A DNA stretch of 64,000 bases from an uncultured Pelagibacteraceae bacterium (lineage in GTDB: Bacteria; Pseudomonadota; Alphaproteobacteria; Pelagibacterales; Pelagibacteraceae). The notes beneath the pieces are model-generated. The model had not been told where the DNA came from and searched no databases. It was given only the letters and a program-made list of their open reading frames with translations. Below are positions 1 to 8,408 of the stretch, piece after piece; the first letter of the stretch is position 1; every line of letters starts with the position of its first letter. Location: contig CABYYE010000001.1 of the NCBI GenBank assembly GCA_902523095.1, positions 1-64,000 on the forward strand. Direction: 5' to 3'. The translations under genes and the position numbers were made by a program.

Positions 1-1036
1 TGCTAGCTGTGTTCTCAGAAATTTTTTTTGCTATTGCCAAGGTACCAGTAGAGAAGTTTTTATTTTCGAAATATCCCGCGGGACCATTCCATAAAACAGT
101 ATTGGATTTATCTATAAGACTTTCAATATATTTAATGGTTTTTGGTCCAATATCTAAGATTATTTCATTTTCTTCAACAGAGTCTTGATTTTTGTTTTTT
201 CCAAAACCCTCAAAACTAGTTGAAACTTTGCAGTCCTCTGGAATAATGATATTACAATTATATCTTTTAGCTTTAGTATATATTTCATTAATTATTTCTT
301 TAGAATTTTTTTCTACTAATGATTTTCCTACTTTAAAACCTTTGCAAGTTAAGAAATTATTAGCCATAGCTCCAACTACGATAATATTGTTTACGTTTTT
401 GATCAAATTTGCAATCAAATTAATTTTTGTTGAAATTTTTGACCCTCCAATAATACAGGTAACTGGCTCTTTTTTATTTTCAATAATTGTATTTATTGCT
501 TCAACCTCCTTTTTTAAAAGCGGACCTGCATAGGACTCTTTCATATATTTTGTGATTTTATGAATAGAAGCTTGTTTTCTGTGCGAACAAGAAAAAGCGT
601 CGTTAATATAAATGTCACCAAGCGAAGCTAGTTTTTTTGCAAAATTATCATTATTTTCAATCTCTTCTTTAAAAAATCTAATATTTTCCAATAAAATAAT
701 TTCACTTTCTTTTAAGTAAGAAAATTTACTTTTCGTTTCTTCATCAATATTTCCCATAAAAAAATATACGTTTGTTTCTAGTTGTCCTTTTAAAAATTTA
801 TATATTGGTGTTAAAGACAATTCACTATTCTTCATACCTTTTGGTCTTCCCAAATGGCTTATGATGATTATCTTTGCTTTTTTTTTTATTAATTCTTTTA
901 AAAAAGGTATACAAATTAAAATTCTACTCTTATCTTGAATTTTTTTTTCATCTAATGGAACATTAAAATCAAGTCTAAGAATAATTGTTTTATTCTGAAT
1001 ATCTTGTTTTTCAGAAAAATATTTAATTTTACTCAT
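1..1036 (-). CDS. pgk: Phosphoglycerate kinase (3' end cut by window edge)
   Basis: The minus strand encodes about 345 residues of phosphoglycerate kinase, which interconverts 1,3-bisphosphoglycerate and 3-phosphoglycerate with ADP/ATP in glycolysis and gluconeogenesis. The N-terminal domain shows the LRLDFNVP and SHLGRPKG substrate-binding motifs, and the middle has the GGSKISTK nucleotide-domain motif. The family is normally near 395 residues, so roughly 50 C-terminal residues lie outside the window. The start is an ATG (complement of 1034-1036), 11 bases after the tkt stop, so the two are almost certainly one operon. In many alphaproteobacteria a gap gene lies between tkt and pgk; none is present here. 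Confidence 0.96.
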   Translation of the reverse strand, partial: MSKIKYFSEKQDIQNKTIILRLDFNVPLDEKKIQDKSRILICIPFLKELIKKKAKIIIISHLGRPKGMKNSELSLTPIYKFLKGQLETNVYFFMGNIDEETKSKFSYLKESEIILLENIRFFKEEIENNDNFAKKLASLGDIYINDAFSCSHRKQASIHKITKYMKESYAGPLLKKEVEAINTIIENKKEPVTCIIGGSKISTKINLIANLIKNVNNIIVVGAMANNFLTCKGFKVGKSLVEKNSKEIINEIYTKAKRYNCNIIIPEDCKVSTSFEGFGKNKNQDSVEENEIILDIGPKTIKYIESLIDKSNTVLWNGPAGYFENKNFSTGTLAIAKKISENTAS

Positions 1037-1047
1037 TTGACTTGTGT

Positions 1048-3030
1048 TTATTTTCTTAGATTTTCTTGAATGGTCAAAACTATTTTTTCTACCGACAAAT
1101 TAAGATGTTCGTATACTTTTTTATAAGGTGCACTTTCTCCAAATCTATCAATGCCTAAAGATATACCTTTGACCCCTAAATATTTTTTCCAAGAGGAAAC
1201 ATTTCCAGCTTCAATTGTAACAATTAAAGTCTCTCTATCTAGAATATCTTTTTTAAAATCATCAGATTGTTTGTCAAAAAGTTCTTGGCATGGCATTGAA
1301 ACTACTTTGGATTCAATATTATTTGCTTTTAGTTCGTCGTGCACATTTAAAGCTAGTTCGACCTCTGATCCTGAAGCGACTAATGTAACTTTACTGTTAT
1401 GAGAAGTCATCTTAACTACGTAAGCTCCATTTTCACACTTGTTATTTTCTGATAATTGAGGATTTATGTATGGCAATTTTTGTCTTGATAAAGCAATAGC
1501 GCTTGGACTATTTTTATTTTTTAAAGCAATTTCCCAACATTCTAGAGTTTCATTTATATCAGCAGGACGAAAAACATTAAGATTAGGAATTGCTCTTAAA
1601 CCATTTAATTGCTCTATAGGCTGATGTGTTGGACCATCTTCACCAAGTCCAATAGAGTCATGAGAGAAAATGTAAATTACTTTTAAACCCATTAAAGCAG
1701 CAAGCCTTATGGATGGTTTACAATAATCAGAAAAAATTAAAAAGGTTCCGCCGTAAGGAATTAATCCGCTGTATAAAGCTAATCCGTTCATTACAGCTGC
1801 CATTCCATGCTCTCTAACGCCATAATGAATATAGTTTCCATTAAAATTTTTAGAACTAATCACTTTAGAATTATTTGTTTTAGTATTGTTCGATCCACTA
1901 AGATCTGCTGAACCTCCAATTAATTGTGGCAAAATATTAGAAATACTTTCTATGGCAGCTGATGAACACTGTCTTGTGGCCATGCTTGGTTTTGTCTCAA
2001 AATATTTTGTTTTTTCTTTTTTAATTAAATCTTTAAGATTTTTTAAATCTGACTTTATATATGTTTCTTTTAATATTGATTTAATTTTAGCGTCTTTTTT
2101 ATCTAATGTTTCGAGCCATTTTGTTTCTAATTTAGTTCCTTTTTGACCAATTTCTCTCCAAGCTTTTAAAATATCTTTAGGAATTTCAAATGGCTTACTA
2201 TTCCATTTAAGTTTTTTTCGTACTAAGGCAATTTCTTCATCACCTAAAGGTGAGCCATGCGAAGAAGCTTTTCCTGATTTATTTGGAGACCCAAATCCAA
2301 TCGTAGTCTTGCATGAAATTATTGTAGGTTTACTGGCTTTAGATGCTTTAGTTATTGCCTTTGAAATTTGTTTTTCATTATGACCATTGATATCTAGGAA
2401 ATTCCACCCGTAAGCCTCAAATCTTTTTTTATAATTATCAGATACACTTAATGATGTTGGACCATCAATAGATATTTTATTATTATCAAAGAAAACTATT
2501 AAGTTTTTAAGTTTCAGGTGACCTGCTAAACTCATTGCCTCATGACTAATTCCTTCCATTAGATCCCCATCACTTGCGATTACATATGTTTTGTTATTAA
2601 TCAAAGCTGGTCCAATTTTCTTTCTTAATATTTCTTCAGCGATTGCCATTCCAACCGCATTACCAAGACCTTGTCCTAAAGGACCAGTAGTCGTTTCAAT
2701 GCCTGTATTTTTTTTATATTCAGGATGACCGGCGCATATTGAGTTTAATTGTCTAAAATTTTTTATGTCATCAATTGAAATACTTTTGTAGCCAGTCAAG
2801 TAAAGTAAAGAATATAAAAGCATAGAACCGTGACCCGCAGAAAGAATAAATCTATCTCTGTTGATCCAGTCAGGGTTTTTTGGGTTAAACCTCAGGTGGT
2901 ATCTAAAAAGCACCGTTGCAACATCCGCCATTCCCATAGGCATTCCTGGGTGGCCAGAATTAGCTTTTTGCACAGCATCCATAGATAAAAATCTTATAGC
3001 ATTAGATAGTTGATTTATTTTCATGTTCAC
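1048..3030 (-). CDS. tkt: Transketolase
   Basis: A full-length 660-residue thiamine-diphosphate enzyme that moves two-carbon ketol units between sugar phosphates in the pentose phosphate pathway. Visible motifs are GHPGMPMGMAD near residue 27, the ThDP/Mg-binding region around SDGDLMEG, and the central pyrimidine-binding domain with GVREHGMAA. Length matches the bacterial family. It is first in an operon with pgk (11-base gap) and is divergent from the coiled-coil/zapA operon, with only 60 bases between the two start codons. Confidence 0.97.
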   Translation of the reverse strand: MNMKINQLSNAIRFLSMDAVQKANSGHPGMPMGMADVATVLFRYHLRFNPKNPDWINRDRFILSAGHGSMLLYSLLYLTGYKSISIDDIKNFRQLNSICAGHPEYKKNTGIETTTGPLGQGLGNAVGMAIAEEILRKKIGPALINNKTYVIASDGDLMEGISHEAMSLAGHLKLKNLIVFFDNNKISIDGPTSLSVSDNYKKRFEAYGWNFLDINGHNEKQISKAITKASKASKPTIISCKTTIGFGSPNKSGKASSHGSPLGDEEIALVRKKLKWNSKPFEIPKDILKAWREIGQKGTKLETKWLETLDKKDAKIKSILKETYIKSDLKNLKDLIKKEKTKYFETKPSMATRQCSSAAIESISNILPQLIGGSADLSGSNNTKTNNSKVISSKNFNGNYIHYGVREHGMAAVMNGLALYSGLIPYGGTFLIFSDYCKPSIRLAALMGLKVIYIFSHDSIGLGEDGPTHQPIEQLNGLRAIPNLNVFRPADINETLECWEIALKNKNSPSAIALSRQKLPYINPQLSENNKCENGAYVVKMTSHNSKVTLVASGSEVELALNVHDELKANNIESKVVSMPCQELFDKQSDDFKKDILDRETLIVTIEAGNVSSWKKYLGVKGISLGIDRFGESAPYKKVYEHLNLSVEKIVLTIQENLRK

Positions 3031-3090
3031 GAATAAATTACCTATATAGACTTAAACTGACTATATCAATAATATGGTATAAAATAATAT

Positions 3091-3414
3091 ATGAGTATTT
3101 TTAGAAAAAAAGAAAATAATCTTAATGAGCTTATTAATAGGCTAGATACTCTTACCTCAACTTATTCACAATCTACATATGATATAGAAAAGATAAAAAC
3201 TGAAAAAAATGAAATACTAAGGCAAAAATCTGAGATAGAAAAAAAAAATCAAGAATTAATTAGAGAGCATAGGTATTTAAAGAATAAAATTGAAGATCTA
3301 CAAGAGAAAGCTAAGAAACATTCAGCTATGGAGGACAAGTTTAACCAAGATATTGAGGAACTAAGTTTAGAAACTGAAAATTTAGTGGATGAAATTGAAA
3401 AATGGCAAACGTAA
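3091..3414 (+). CDS. Small coiled-coil protein upstream of zapA
   Basis: A 107-residue, highly charged protein that is almost entirely predicted coiled coil by eye: Lys/Glu-rich heptad-like spacing from about residue 10 to 105, no signal peptide and no membrane segment. Small coiled-coil proteins of the DUF4164 type occur just before zapA in alphaproteobacteria, and this could be one, but I cannot confirm the family from sequence alone. It overlaps zapA by 13 bases, so translation is probably coupled and a division-related role is a reasonable inference. A TATAAA box ends 7 bases before the ATG, so the transcript may be leaderless. Confidence 0.7.
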   Translation: MSIFRKKENNLNELINRLDTLTSTYSQSTYDIEKIKTEKNEILRQKSEIEKKNQELIREHRYLKNKIEDLQEKAKKHSAMEDKFNQDIEELSLETENLVDEIEKWQT

Positions 3415-3848
3415 ACGTTAAATTCAACAACAAAGATTATCTTTTGTCTTGTGACGACGGCCAAGAGGAGTCTTTAAAAAAGTTAACACAATTTTTAGAT
3501 AAAAAATATAGTGAACTGAAAGATAAATTAGGGAATATAGGTGAAAATAAACTTTTATTAATAACTACAATACAATTAATTGACGAGTATTTTAATTTAA
3601 AACAGAGGGTAGCTCAACAGAAGTTAAAATTAGACAACCTTGCAGAAAAGTTTAAAGAATTGAAAAATTTAGCTATTGAGTACAAAGAGGGAAAAGATAA
3701 AGAAATTGAAAGATTGAATAAAGAGTTAGATAAATTTAAATTATCTGTTGAAGAAAGTAATAGTTTATACGAATCTATGCTTGATAAAACTACAAAGTCT
3801 TTAGAAAAAATACTTTTAAACACTGAATCAATCTCTAAAATTCAGTAA
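3402..3848 (+). CDS. zapA: Cell division protein ZapA
   Basis: A 148-residue protein with the ZapA pattern: a short N-terminal beta region (VNVKFNNKDYLLSC) followed by a helix containing the DGQEE...LxxFLDKKYxEL motif and a long C-terminal coiled coil. ZapA binds FtsZ protofilaments at midcell and stabilises the Z ring. It starts inside the preceding coiled-coil gene and is followed with no gap by the 5-formyltetrahydrofolate cyclo-ligase gene. In many proteobacteria the 6S RNA gene lies between zapA and this ligase; here no space remains for it. Confidence 0.88.
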   Translation: MANVNVKFNNKDYLLSCDDGQEESLKKLTQFLDKKYSELKDKLGNIGENKLLLITTIQLIDEYFNLKQRVAQQKLKLDNLAEKFKELKNLAIEYKEGKDKEIERLNKELDKFKLSVEESNSLYESMLDKTTKSLEKILLNTESISKIQ

Positions 3849-4406
3849 ATGGCAAGTAAAATTAGCTTAAGAAAAAACTATCTAAAAATAAGAAAAAAAA
3901 AATATTTTGAAATAAAACAAAGCTTTTTTTATCCATTGTTAAAGCTAATTAAAACTAGGTATAATAAAAAATTTGTCAATCTCTCGAGTTACTACCCCTC
4001 TTATTTTGAAGTAAACACATTGAAATTATTTGAAACAAAGTTAAGCAAAAAAATTAAGACTTTACTTCCTGTAATTGAGTCTAATAATAAAATGAATTTT
4101 TACAAATGGACTTTAGGAGACGTATTAAACATCAACAAATTTGGTATGCTAGAACCTATAGCATCATCAAATCAGTTGTCACCTGACATCATGCTAGTTC
4201 CATTGTTGGCTTATGATGATAAAAAAAATAGACTAGGTTATGGAGGCGGTTATTACGACCGATATCTAAATGAATTTTTAAATAGAAATGACAATATAAT
4301 AACAATAGGTATCGCTTTTTCATTTCAAAAATATCATAAAATTCCTATCTCAAATAATGATGTGAAATTAAATTACATTTTAACTGAAAAAGGAATCATT
4401 AAATGA
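3849..4406 (+). CDS. 5-formyltetrahydrofolate cyclo-ligase
   Basis: A 185-residue member of the 5-FCL/YgfA family, which converts 5-formyl-THF to 5,10-methenyl-THF with ATP and so recycles an inhibitory folate form. The signature GYGGGYYDRYL is present near residues 135-145, as is the ILVPLLAYD-like segment before it (VPLLAYDDKKNRLG). Length fits the family. It starts directly after the zapA stop and overlaps the next gene by 4 bases, in a zapA-linked operon that is common in bacteria. Confidence 0.92.
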   Translation: MASKISLRKNYLKIRKKKYFEIKQSFFYPLLKLIKTRYNKKFVNLSSYYPSYFEVNTLKLFETKLSKKIKTLLPVIESNNKMNFYKWTLGDVLNINKFGMLEPIASSNQLSPDIMLVPLLAYDDKKNRLGYGGGYYDRYLNEFLNRNDNIITIGIAFSFQKYHKIPISNNDVKLNYILTEKGIIK

Positions 4407-5209
4407 AAATACTTGTGCTTGGAGATGTAATGGGTCCATCTGGAAGAAATGCAATTAAAAAAAATTTAAAGAAGATTATTAAAAATCAGGAGATTAACTT
4501 TACCGTATTAAATGGAGAAAACGCGTCTGACGATGGTAAGGGTATAACCCAAGATATTGCAGAGGATTTTTTTCTTGAAGGCGTTGATGTAATTACTTCA
4601 GGAAACCATATATGGGATAAAAAGGAAACAATAGAGTATATAAATAAAGAGTCTAGACTTTTGCGACCTGCAAATTTTGTTGAAGGCACTCCAGGTAAAG
4701 GTTATGGAATTTTTTTGACAAAAGATAAAAAATTTAAAGTTGGAGTTATCAATTTAATGGGAAATGTTTTTATGAAAAAAACAGATGATGTATTTGAAAA
4801 AGCAAAAAAGATTAAAAATATAATAAAATTAAAAAAAGATGTTGATTTTGTTATAGTTGACTTTCACGGTGAGATTACAAGTGAAAAAATGGCGATCGGA
4901 CATTTTTTTGATGGGTCATCGACATGTGTAGTTGGAACTCATACGCACGTGCCAACTGCTGATACAAGAATTTTAGAAAAGGGAACGGCATATCAAACTG
5001 ATGTTGGTATGTGTGGAGATTATAACTCTGTAATTGGTATGAATAAAGAAAATTCAATAAAAAAATTTTTCAAAGATAAAAATGCTACAAATCACTTTCC
5101 AGCTATTGGAGAAGGCACTTTGTCAGGCATAATAATTGAAGCTGATCAAAAGACAGGATTAGCAAAAAAAATAACAAGGTTAATCGAAGGTGGAAGTTTA
5201 CATAACTAA
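4403..5209 (+). CDS. ymdB: YmdB-family metallophosphoesterase
   Basis: A 268-residue protein of the TIGR00282/YmdB metallophosphoesterase family, which hydrolyses 2',3'- or 3',5'-cyclic nucleotides in characterised members. Metal-binding motifs are visible: GDVMG near residue 7, NGENASDDGKG, SGNHIWDKKE, DFHGEITSEK and VGTHTHVPTAD. The start overlaps the preceding stop (ATGA), and yebC follows after 2 bases. Its physiological substrate here is unknown. Confidence 0.88.
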   Translation: MKILVLGDVMGPSGRNAIKKNLKKIIKNQEINFTVLNGENASDDGKGITQDIAEDFFLEGVDVITSGNHIWDKKETIEYINKESRLLRPANFVEGTPGKGYGIFLTKDKKFKVGVINLMGNVFMKKTDDVFEKAKKIKNIIKLKKDVDFVIVDFHGEITSEKMAIGHFFDGSSTCVVGTHTHVPTADTRILEKGTAYQTDVGMCGDYNSVIGMNKENSIKKFFKDKNATNHFPAIGEGTLSGIIIEADQKTGLAKKITRLIEGGSLHN

Positions 5210-5211
5210 TT

Positions 5212-5943
5212 ATGGCGGGGCATTCTCATTGGGCAGGCATTAAACATAAAAAGGGAAGGCAGGATAAAGAGCGGTCAAAAATCTTTTCTAAACTTTCTAG
5301 GGAGATAACGGTAGCAGCAAAATTAGGAGATAGAGACCCCAATATAAATCCCAGGTTACGTGCTGCTATACAAGCAGCGAAACAAGCAAACATGCCAAAA
5401 GATAATATTTCTCGTGCAATAAATAAGTCTGAAATTAATTTAGAAAAAAATTATGAAAATTTAAGATACGAAGGTTTTGGACCTTTTAATGTTGCATTTA
5501 TTATAGAGACATTAACTGATAATAAGAATAGATCAGCATCAAGTATTAGAACTATCCTAAATAAAAACGGAGGAAGATTAGGAGAAACAGGTTCAACAGC
5601 ACATCTTTTTAATGTTTGTGGAATAATTCAAATTGAAAAAAATAAAATAAGTGAAGAGAAAATTTTTGAAATTGCTATAAATTATGGTGCTAAAGATTGC
5701 TTTTTAAATGTTGGATTTCACGAAATAATTTGCAAAAAAGAGGATTTTTATAAAATCAAAAATCAACTAGAAAAAAAATTTGATGAATTTATATACTCGG
5801 GTATAGAATGGAGACCTATTATTTATTTAGATTTATCAAAAGAGAAAAGAGACAAGATATTAGAAATAATTGAAAACTTAGGAGAATTGGAGGATGTTCA
5901 AAATATATTTACTAATGCCAACTTGGAAAGCTTAGAACAATGA
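5212..5943 (+). CDS. yebC: YebC/PmpR family protein
   Basis: A 243-residue YebC-family protein starting with the hallmark MAGHSHWAGIKHKKGRQD. The family includes DNA-binding regulators and members recently linked to relief of ribosome stalling at proline runs, so 'transcriptional regulator' is only the traditional label. Conserved blocks include NPRLRAAIQAAKQANMPKDNI and YEGFGP. It overlaps the RuvC-like gene by 4 bases, preserving the widespread yebC-ruvC neighbourhood. Confidence 0.93.
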   Translation: MAGHSHWAGIKHKKGRQDKERSKIFSKLSREITVAAKLGDRDPNINPRLRAAIQAAKQANMPKDNISRAINKSEINLEKNYENLRYEGFGPFNVAFIIETLTDNKNRSASSIRTILNKNGGRLGETGSTAHLFNVCGIIQIEKNKISEEKIFEIAINYGAKDCFLNVGFHEIICKKEDFYKIKNQLEKKFDEFIYSGIEWRPIIYLDLSKEKRDKILEIIENLGELEDVQNIFTNANLESLEQ

Positions 5944-6431
5944 AAATCATAGGTATCGATCCTGGTTTAAGTGGAGCTATAGCAGTTCTTCAAAACAATA
6001 AAGTTCTTAATATTTTTGAAATGCCTGTTATGGCTGAAGGAAAAAAAAACAAAAGACAGCTTAATAGTGCTCTTTTAGTAGAATTATTAAATAATCAAAT
6101 CTCGAAAGGGGAGGAAGTTTCTGTAGTAGTTGAACAGGTAAACGCAATGCCTGGTCAAGGGGTAACTAGCATGTTTAATTTTGGTCAGACATTTGGAGCA
6201 ATAAAAGGTATCTGTGCAGCTTTGGGACTACCAATATTTTTTGTAAGACCTTCAAAATGGAAAAAACATTTTGAATTGATTAATTCTTCTAAAGACTCAA
6301 GCAGAACAAAGGCAATTGAAATGTATCCTTTGCTCTCTAAAGATCTGGCCAAAAAGAAAGATGTAAATAAATCTGATGCTATCTTAATAGCTAGGTTTTA
6401 TAGTGAAACTAGATTTAAAGAAATTAAATAG
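5940..6431 (+). CDS. ruvC: Divergent RuvC-like Holliday junction resolvase
   Basis: A 163-residue RNase H-fold nuclease placed where ruvC normally sits (after yebC). The IGIDPGLSGA motif carries D7, VVVEQV carries E65 and KSDAILIA carries D146, matching three of the four RuvC catalytic acids; the position of the fourth (E. coli D138) appears to be N143. The middle block MFNFGQTFGAIKG and RPSKWKKHF resemble the phage-type RuvC-like proteins more than E. coli RuvC. No ruvA or ruvB follows; tolQ does. Role as a resolvase is likely but the assignment to canonical RuvC is uncertain. Confidence 0.75.
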   Translation: MKIIGIDPGLSGAIAVLQNNKVLNIFEMPVMAEGKKNKRQLNSALLVELLNNQISKGEEVSVVVEQVNAMPGQGVTSMFNFGQTFGAIKGICAALGLPIFFVRPSKWKKHFELINSSKDSSRTKAIEMYPLLSKDLAKKKDVNKSDAILIARFYSETRFKEIK

Positions 6432-6497
6432 ATAATCTAGACTATTTAATTTTAAAAGCGCCAAATTCATGACACATTCTAAAAGTAATCAACTTCA

Positions 6498-7178
6498 ATG
6501 GAACAAGAAATAGCAACTCAAGTTGTTGGATTGGGTGGAAGTTCAGATTTTTCTTTATGGAAACTTTTCTTGCGTGCCGACTTTGTTGTCAAATTTGTTA
6601 TTATTTTATTGATCGCTAGCTCAATTTTCTCATGGGCCTTAATTTTTGATAAATTTAAACTATTTAAGACTATAAATGCCTCAACCGAAGATTTTGAAAA
6701 AAAATTTTGGAAAGCTAAATCAGCGGAAAGCTTCAATAATAATTTACCTCAAAACTCAAAAGATCCCGCCACTATTATCTTTAAAACTGCAATGGCTGAA
6801 GTTATGAAAACAAAAAGACAGTCTTCATCGGTTCAAGCAGCAAGAGTTGAAAGAATATTAGAAATTGCAACTGATACAGAAATTAAAAAAATTGAGAAAA
6901 ATTTTACTTTTTTAGCAACAATAGGTTCTACAGCTCCGTTTATTGGATTATTTGGAACTGTATGGGGAATAATGAATTCTTTCCAGTCAATCGCTATTTC
7001 AAGAAATACAAGTTTAGCAATTGTCGCGCCTGGAATCGCTGAAGCATTATTTGCGACTGCTCTGGGTTTGTTAGCAGCCATACCTGCAGTAGTAGCCTAT
7101 AATAAGTTTAATAGTGACTCAAAAAGATATATTTCAAAAATAGACAATTTCTCTAAAAGATTTCTATCAATAATATAA
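6498..7178 (+). CDS. tolQ: Tol-Pal system proton channel subunit TolQ
   Basis: A 226-residue inner-membrane protein of the TolQ/ExbB family. One membrane segment lies near residues 25-47 and two more near 140-165 and 172-198, with the conserved GLFGTVWGIM and PGIAEALFATALGLLAAIPA motifs. With TolR it uses the proton gradient to energise TolA and maintain outer-membrane integrity during division. It is the first gene of tolQ-tolR-tolA-tolB-pal-cpoB. The acyl-CoA thioesterase gene ybgC, which often precedes tolQ, is absent. Confidence 0.95.
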   Translation: MEQEIATQVVGLGGSSDFSLWKLFLRADFVVKFVIILLIASSIFSWALIFDKFKLFKTINASTEDFEKKFWKAKSAESFNNNLPQNSKDPATIIFKTAMAEVMKTKRQSSSVQAARVERILEIATDTEIKKIEKNFTFLATIGSTAPFIGLFGTVWGIMNSFQSIAISRNTSLAIVAPGIAEALFATALGLLAAIPAVVAYNKFNSDSKRYISKIDNFSKRFLSII

Positions 7179-7179
7179 A

Positions 7180-7593
7180 ATGGCTTTTAAATTAAATCGC
7201 TCAAGAAATGAACCTATGAGTGAGATTAATGTCACTCCTTTTGTAGATGTTATGCTAGTATTATTAATAATATTTATGGTTACTGCTCCACTATTAACTG
7301 TAGGTGTACAAGTTGATCTACCAGAGTCAGCCGCGGACTCACTGCCTGATGACCAAGAACCATTAACAATATCAATAAATTCAAAAGGGGAAATTTATAT
7401 TCAAGAACACAAAGTGAATTATCAAAAAATAGTACCTAAACTTTTAGCAATTGCAAAAAATAGAACAGACACAAGAATTTATGTTAGAGGAGATAAAACA
7501 ATCAATTACGGCAGGGTTTTAGAAGTAATGGGCACACTTTCAGGAGCAGGGTTTTCAAAAGTTGCTTTAATTTCAGAGCCTTATAAAAATTAG
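7180..7593 (+). CDS. tolR: Tol-Pal system protein TolR
   Basis: A 137-residue TolR/ExbD-family protein with one N-terminal membrane segment containing the proton-path Asp in NVTPFVDVMLVLLIIFMV, followed by a periplasmic domain. It partners with TolQ in the energy-transducing complex. It begins 1 base after tolQ ends. Confidence 0.95.
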   Translation: MAFKLNRSRNEPMSEINVTPFVDVMLVLLIIFMVTAPLLTVGVQVDLPESAADSLPDDQEPLTISINSKGEIYIQEHKVNYQKIVPKLLAIAKNRTDTRIYVRGDKTINYGRVLEVMGTLSGAGFSKVALISEPYKN

Positions 7594-7600
7594 ATGAAAA

Positions 7601-8407
7601 ATGACGAGAAGTTTAATTTATTCCATAATCTTTCATTCTTTGATGATCATAGTAACCGTATTATCTTTGCCCTTTATGATTAGAGAACCAATTGATTTAC
7701 CTCCAATAGTCTCTGTAGAATTAATACAAATTTCAGATAAAACGAATATTCCTTTCGCCCCTAAGGCAAGAAAAATTATCGAAGAAACAAAAAAAAAAGA
7801 GGAAAGAGTTGTTTCAGAACAAGCGCCACCCGCTGCTAAAGAAAAAGAGAAACCCGATAGAATTCCATTGCCTGATGAAAAAAAAGAGAAAAAGCAATTA
7901 ATTAAAAAAAAACAGAATCCAGAAGAAGTGGAGCCTCAAATTAGGCAATCTTCTGAATTTGAAAAAAAGGAATTAGTTGACACCAATCAAATTGCAGCGT
8001 TAATAGATAAAGCAAAAGAAGAAGAAGCTGTAAAAAAAGAAAAGTCTGATAAACTAACCCAAAGCAATGTCAAAAATTCATTCGCAACAGGATTAACTTT
8101 ATCTGAGGAAGATGCCTTAAGAGCACAAATATTTGGTTGTTGGAGTGTACCCTTAGGCTTACCGTATGATGATGATTTACTAGTAAGAATTAAATTAAAC
8201 TTAAAAAAAGATGGAACTATAGTGAAGTCTGAAATTTTGGATCATCAAAGAATGAATAAACCTGGTCAAAAATTTTACAAAGTATTGGCAGAAAGTGCAT
8301 TAAGAGCAGTACGATTATGCCAACCTTTAAAAGTTCCTCCTACTGGCTACGAAAAATGGAAAGAAATACAATTAAACTTTAACCCAGCTGAAATGTTAAA
8401 AGGTTGA
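7601..8407 (+). CDS. tolA: TolA-like periplasm-spanning protein
   Basis: A 268-residue protein with the TolA plan: an N-terminal membrane anchor (residues about 5-25, including the SIIFHS motif with His typical of TolA/TonB), a Lys/Glu/Pro-rich extended region from about 50 to 150, and a C-terminal domain with an FGCWSVP...[10 protein letters not shown] pair of cysteines as in TolA domain III. It links TolQR in the inner membrane to Pal and TolB. The linker is short compared with E. coli TolA (421 residues). Confidence 0.9.
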   Translation: MTRSLIYSIIFHSLMIIVTVLSLPFMIREPIDLPPIVSVELIQISDKTNIPFAPKARKIIEETKKKEERVVSEQAPPAAKEKEKPDRIPLPDEKKEKKQLIKKKQNPEEVEPQIRQSSEFEKKELVDTNQIAALIDKAKEEEAVKKEKSDKLTQSNVKNSFATGLTLSEEDALRAQIFGCWSVPLGLPYDDDLLVRIKLNLKKDGTIVKSEILDHQRMNKPGQKFYKVLAESALRAVRLCQPLKVPPTGYEKWKEIQLNFNPAEMLKG

Positions 8408-8408
8408 T

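Noticed and set aside
192-533. 113-codon hydrophobic frame on the plus strand
   Set aside because: It is antisense to phosphoglycerate kinase, whose conserved motifs are certain; hydrophobicity comes from the reversed Lys/Asn-rich codons.
3031-3090. Space for 6S RNA near zapA and the formyl-THF cyclo-ligase
   Set aside because: zapA and the ligase abut with no gap, and the 60-base tkt/zapA-side gap is far too short for a 6S RNA.
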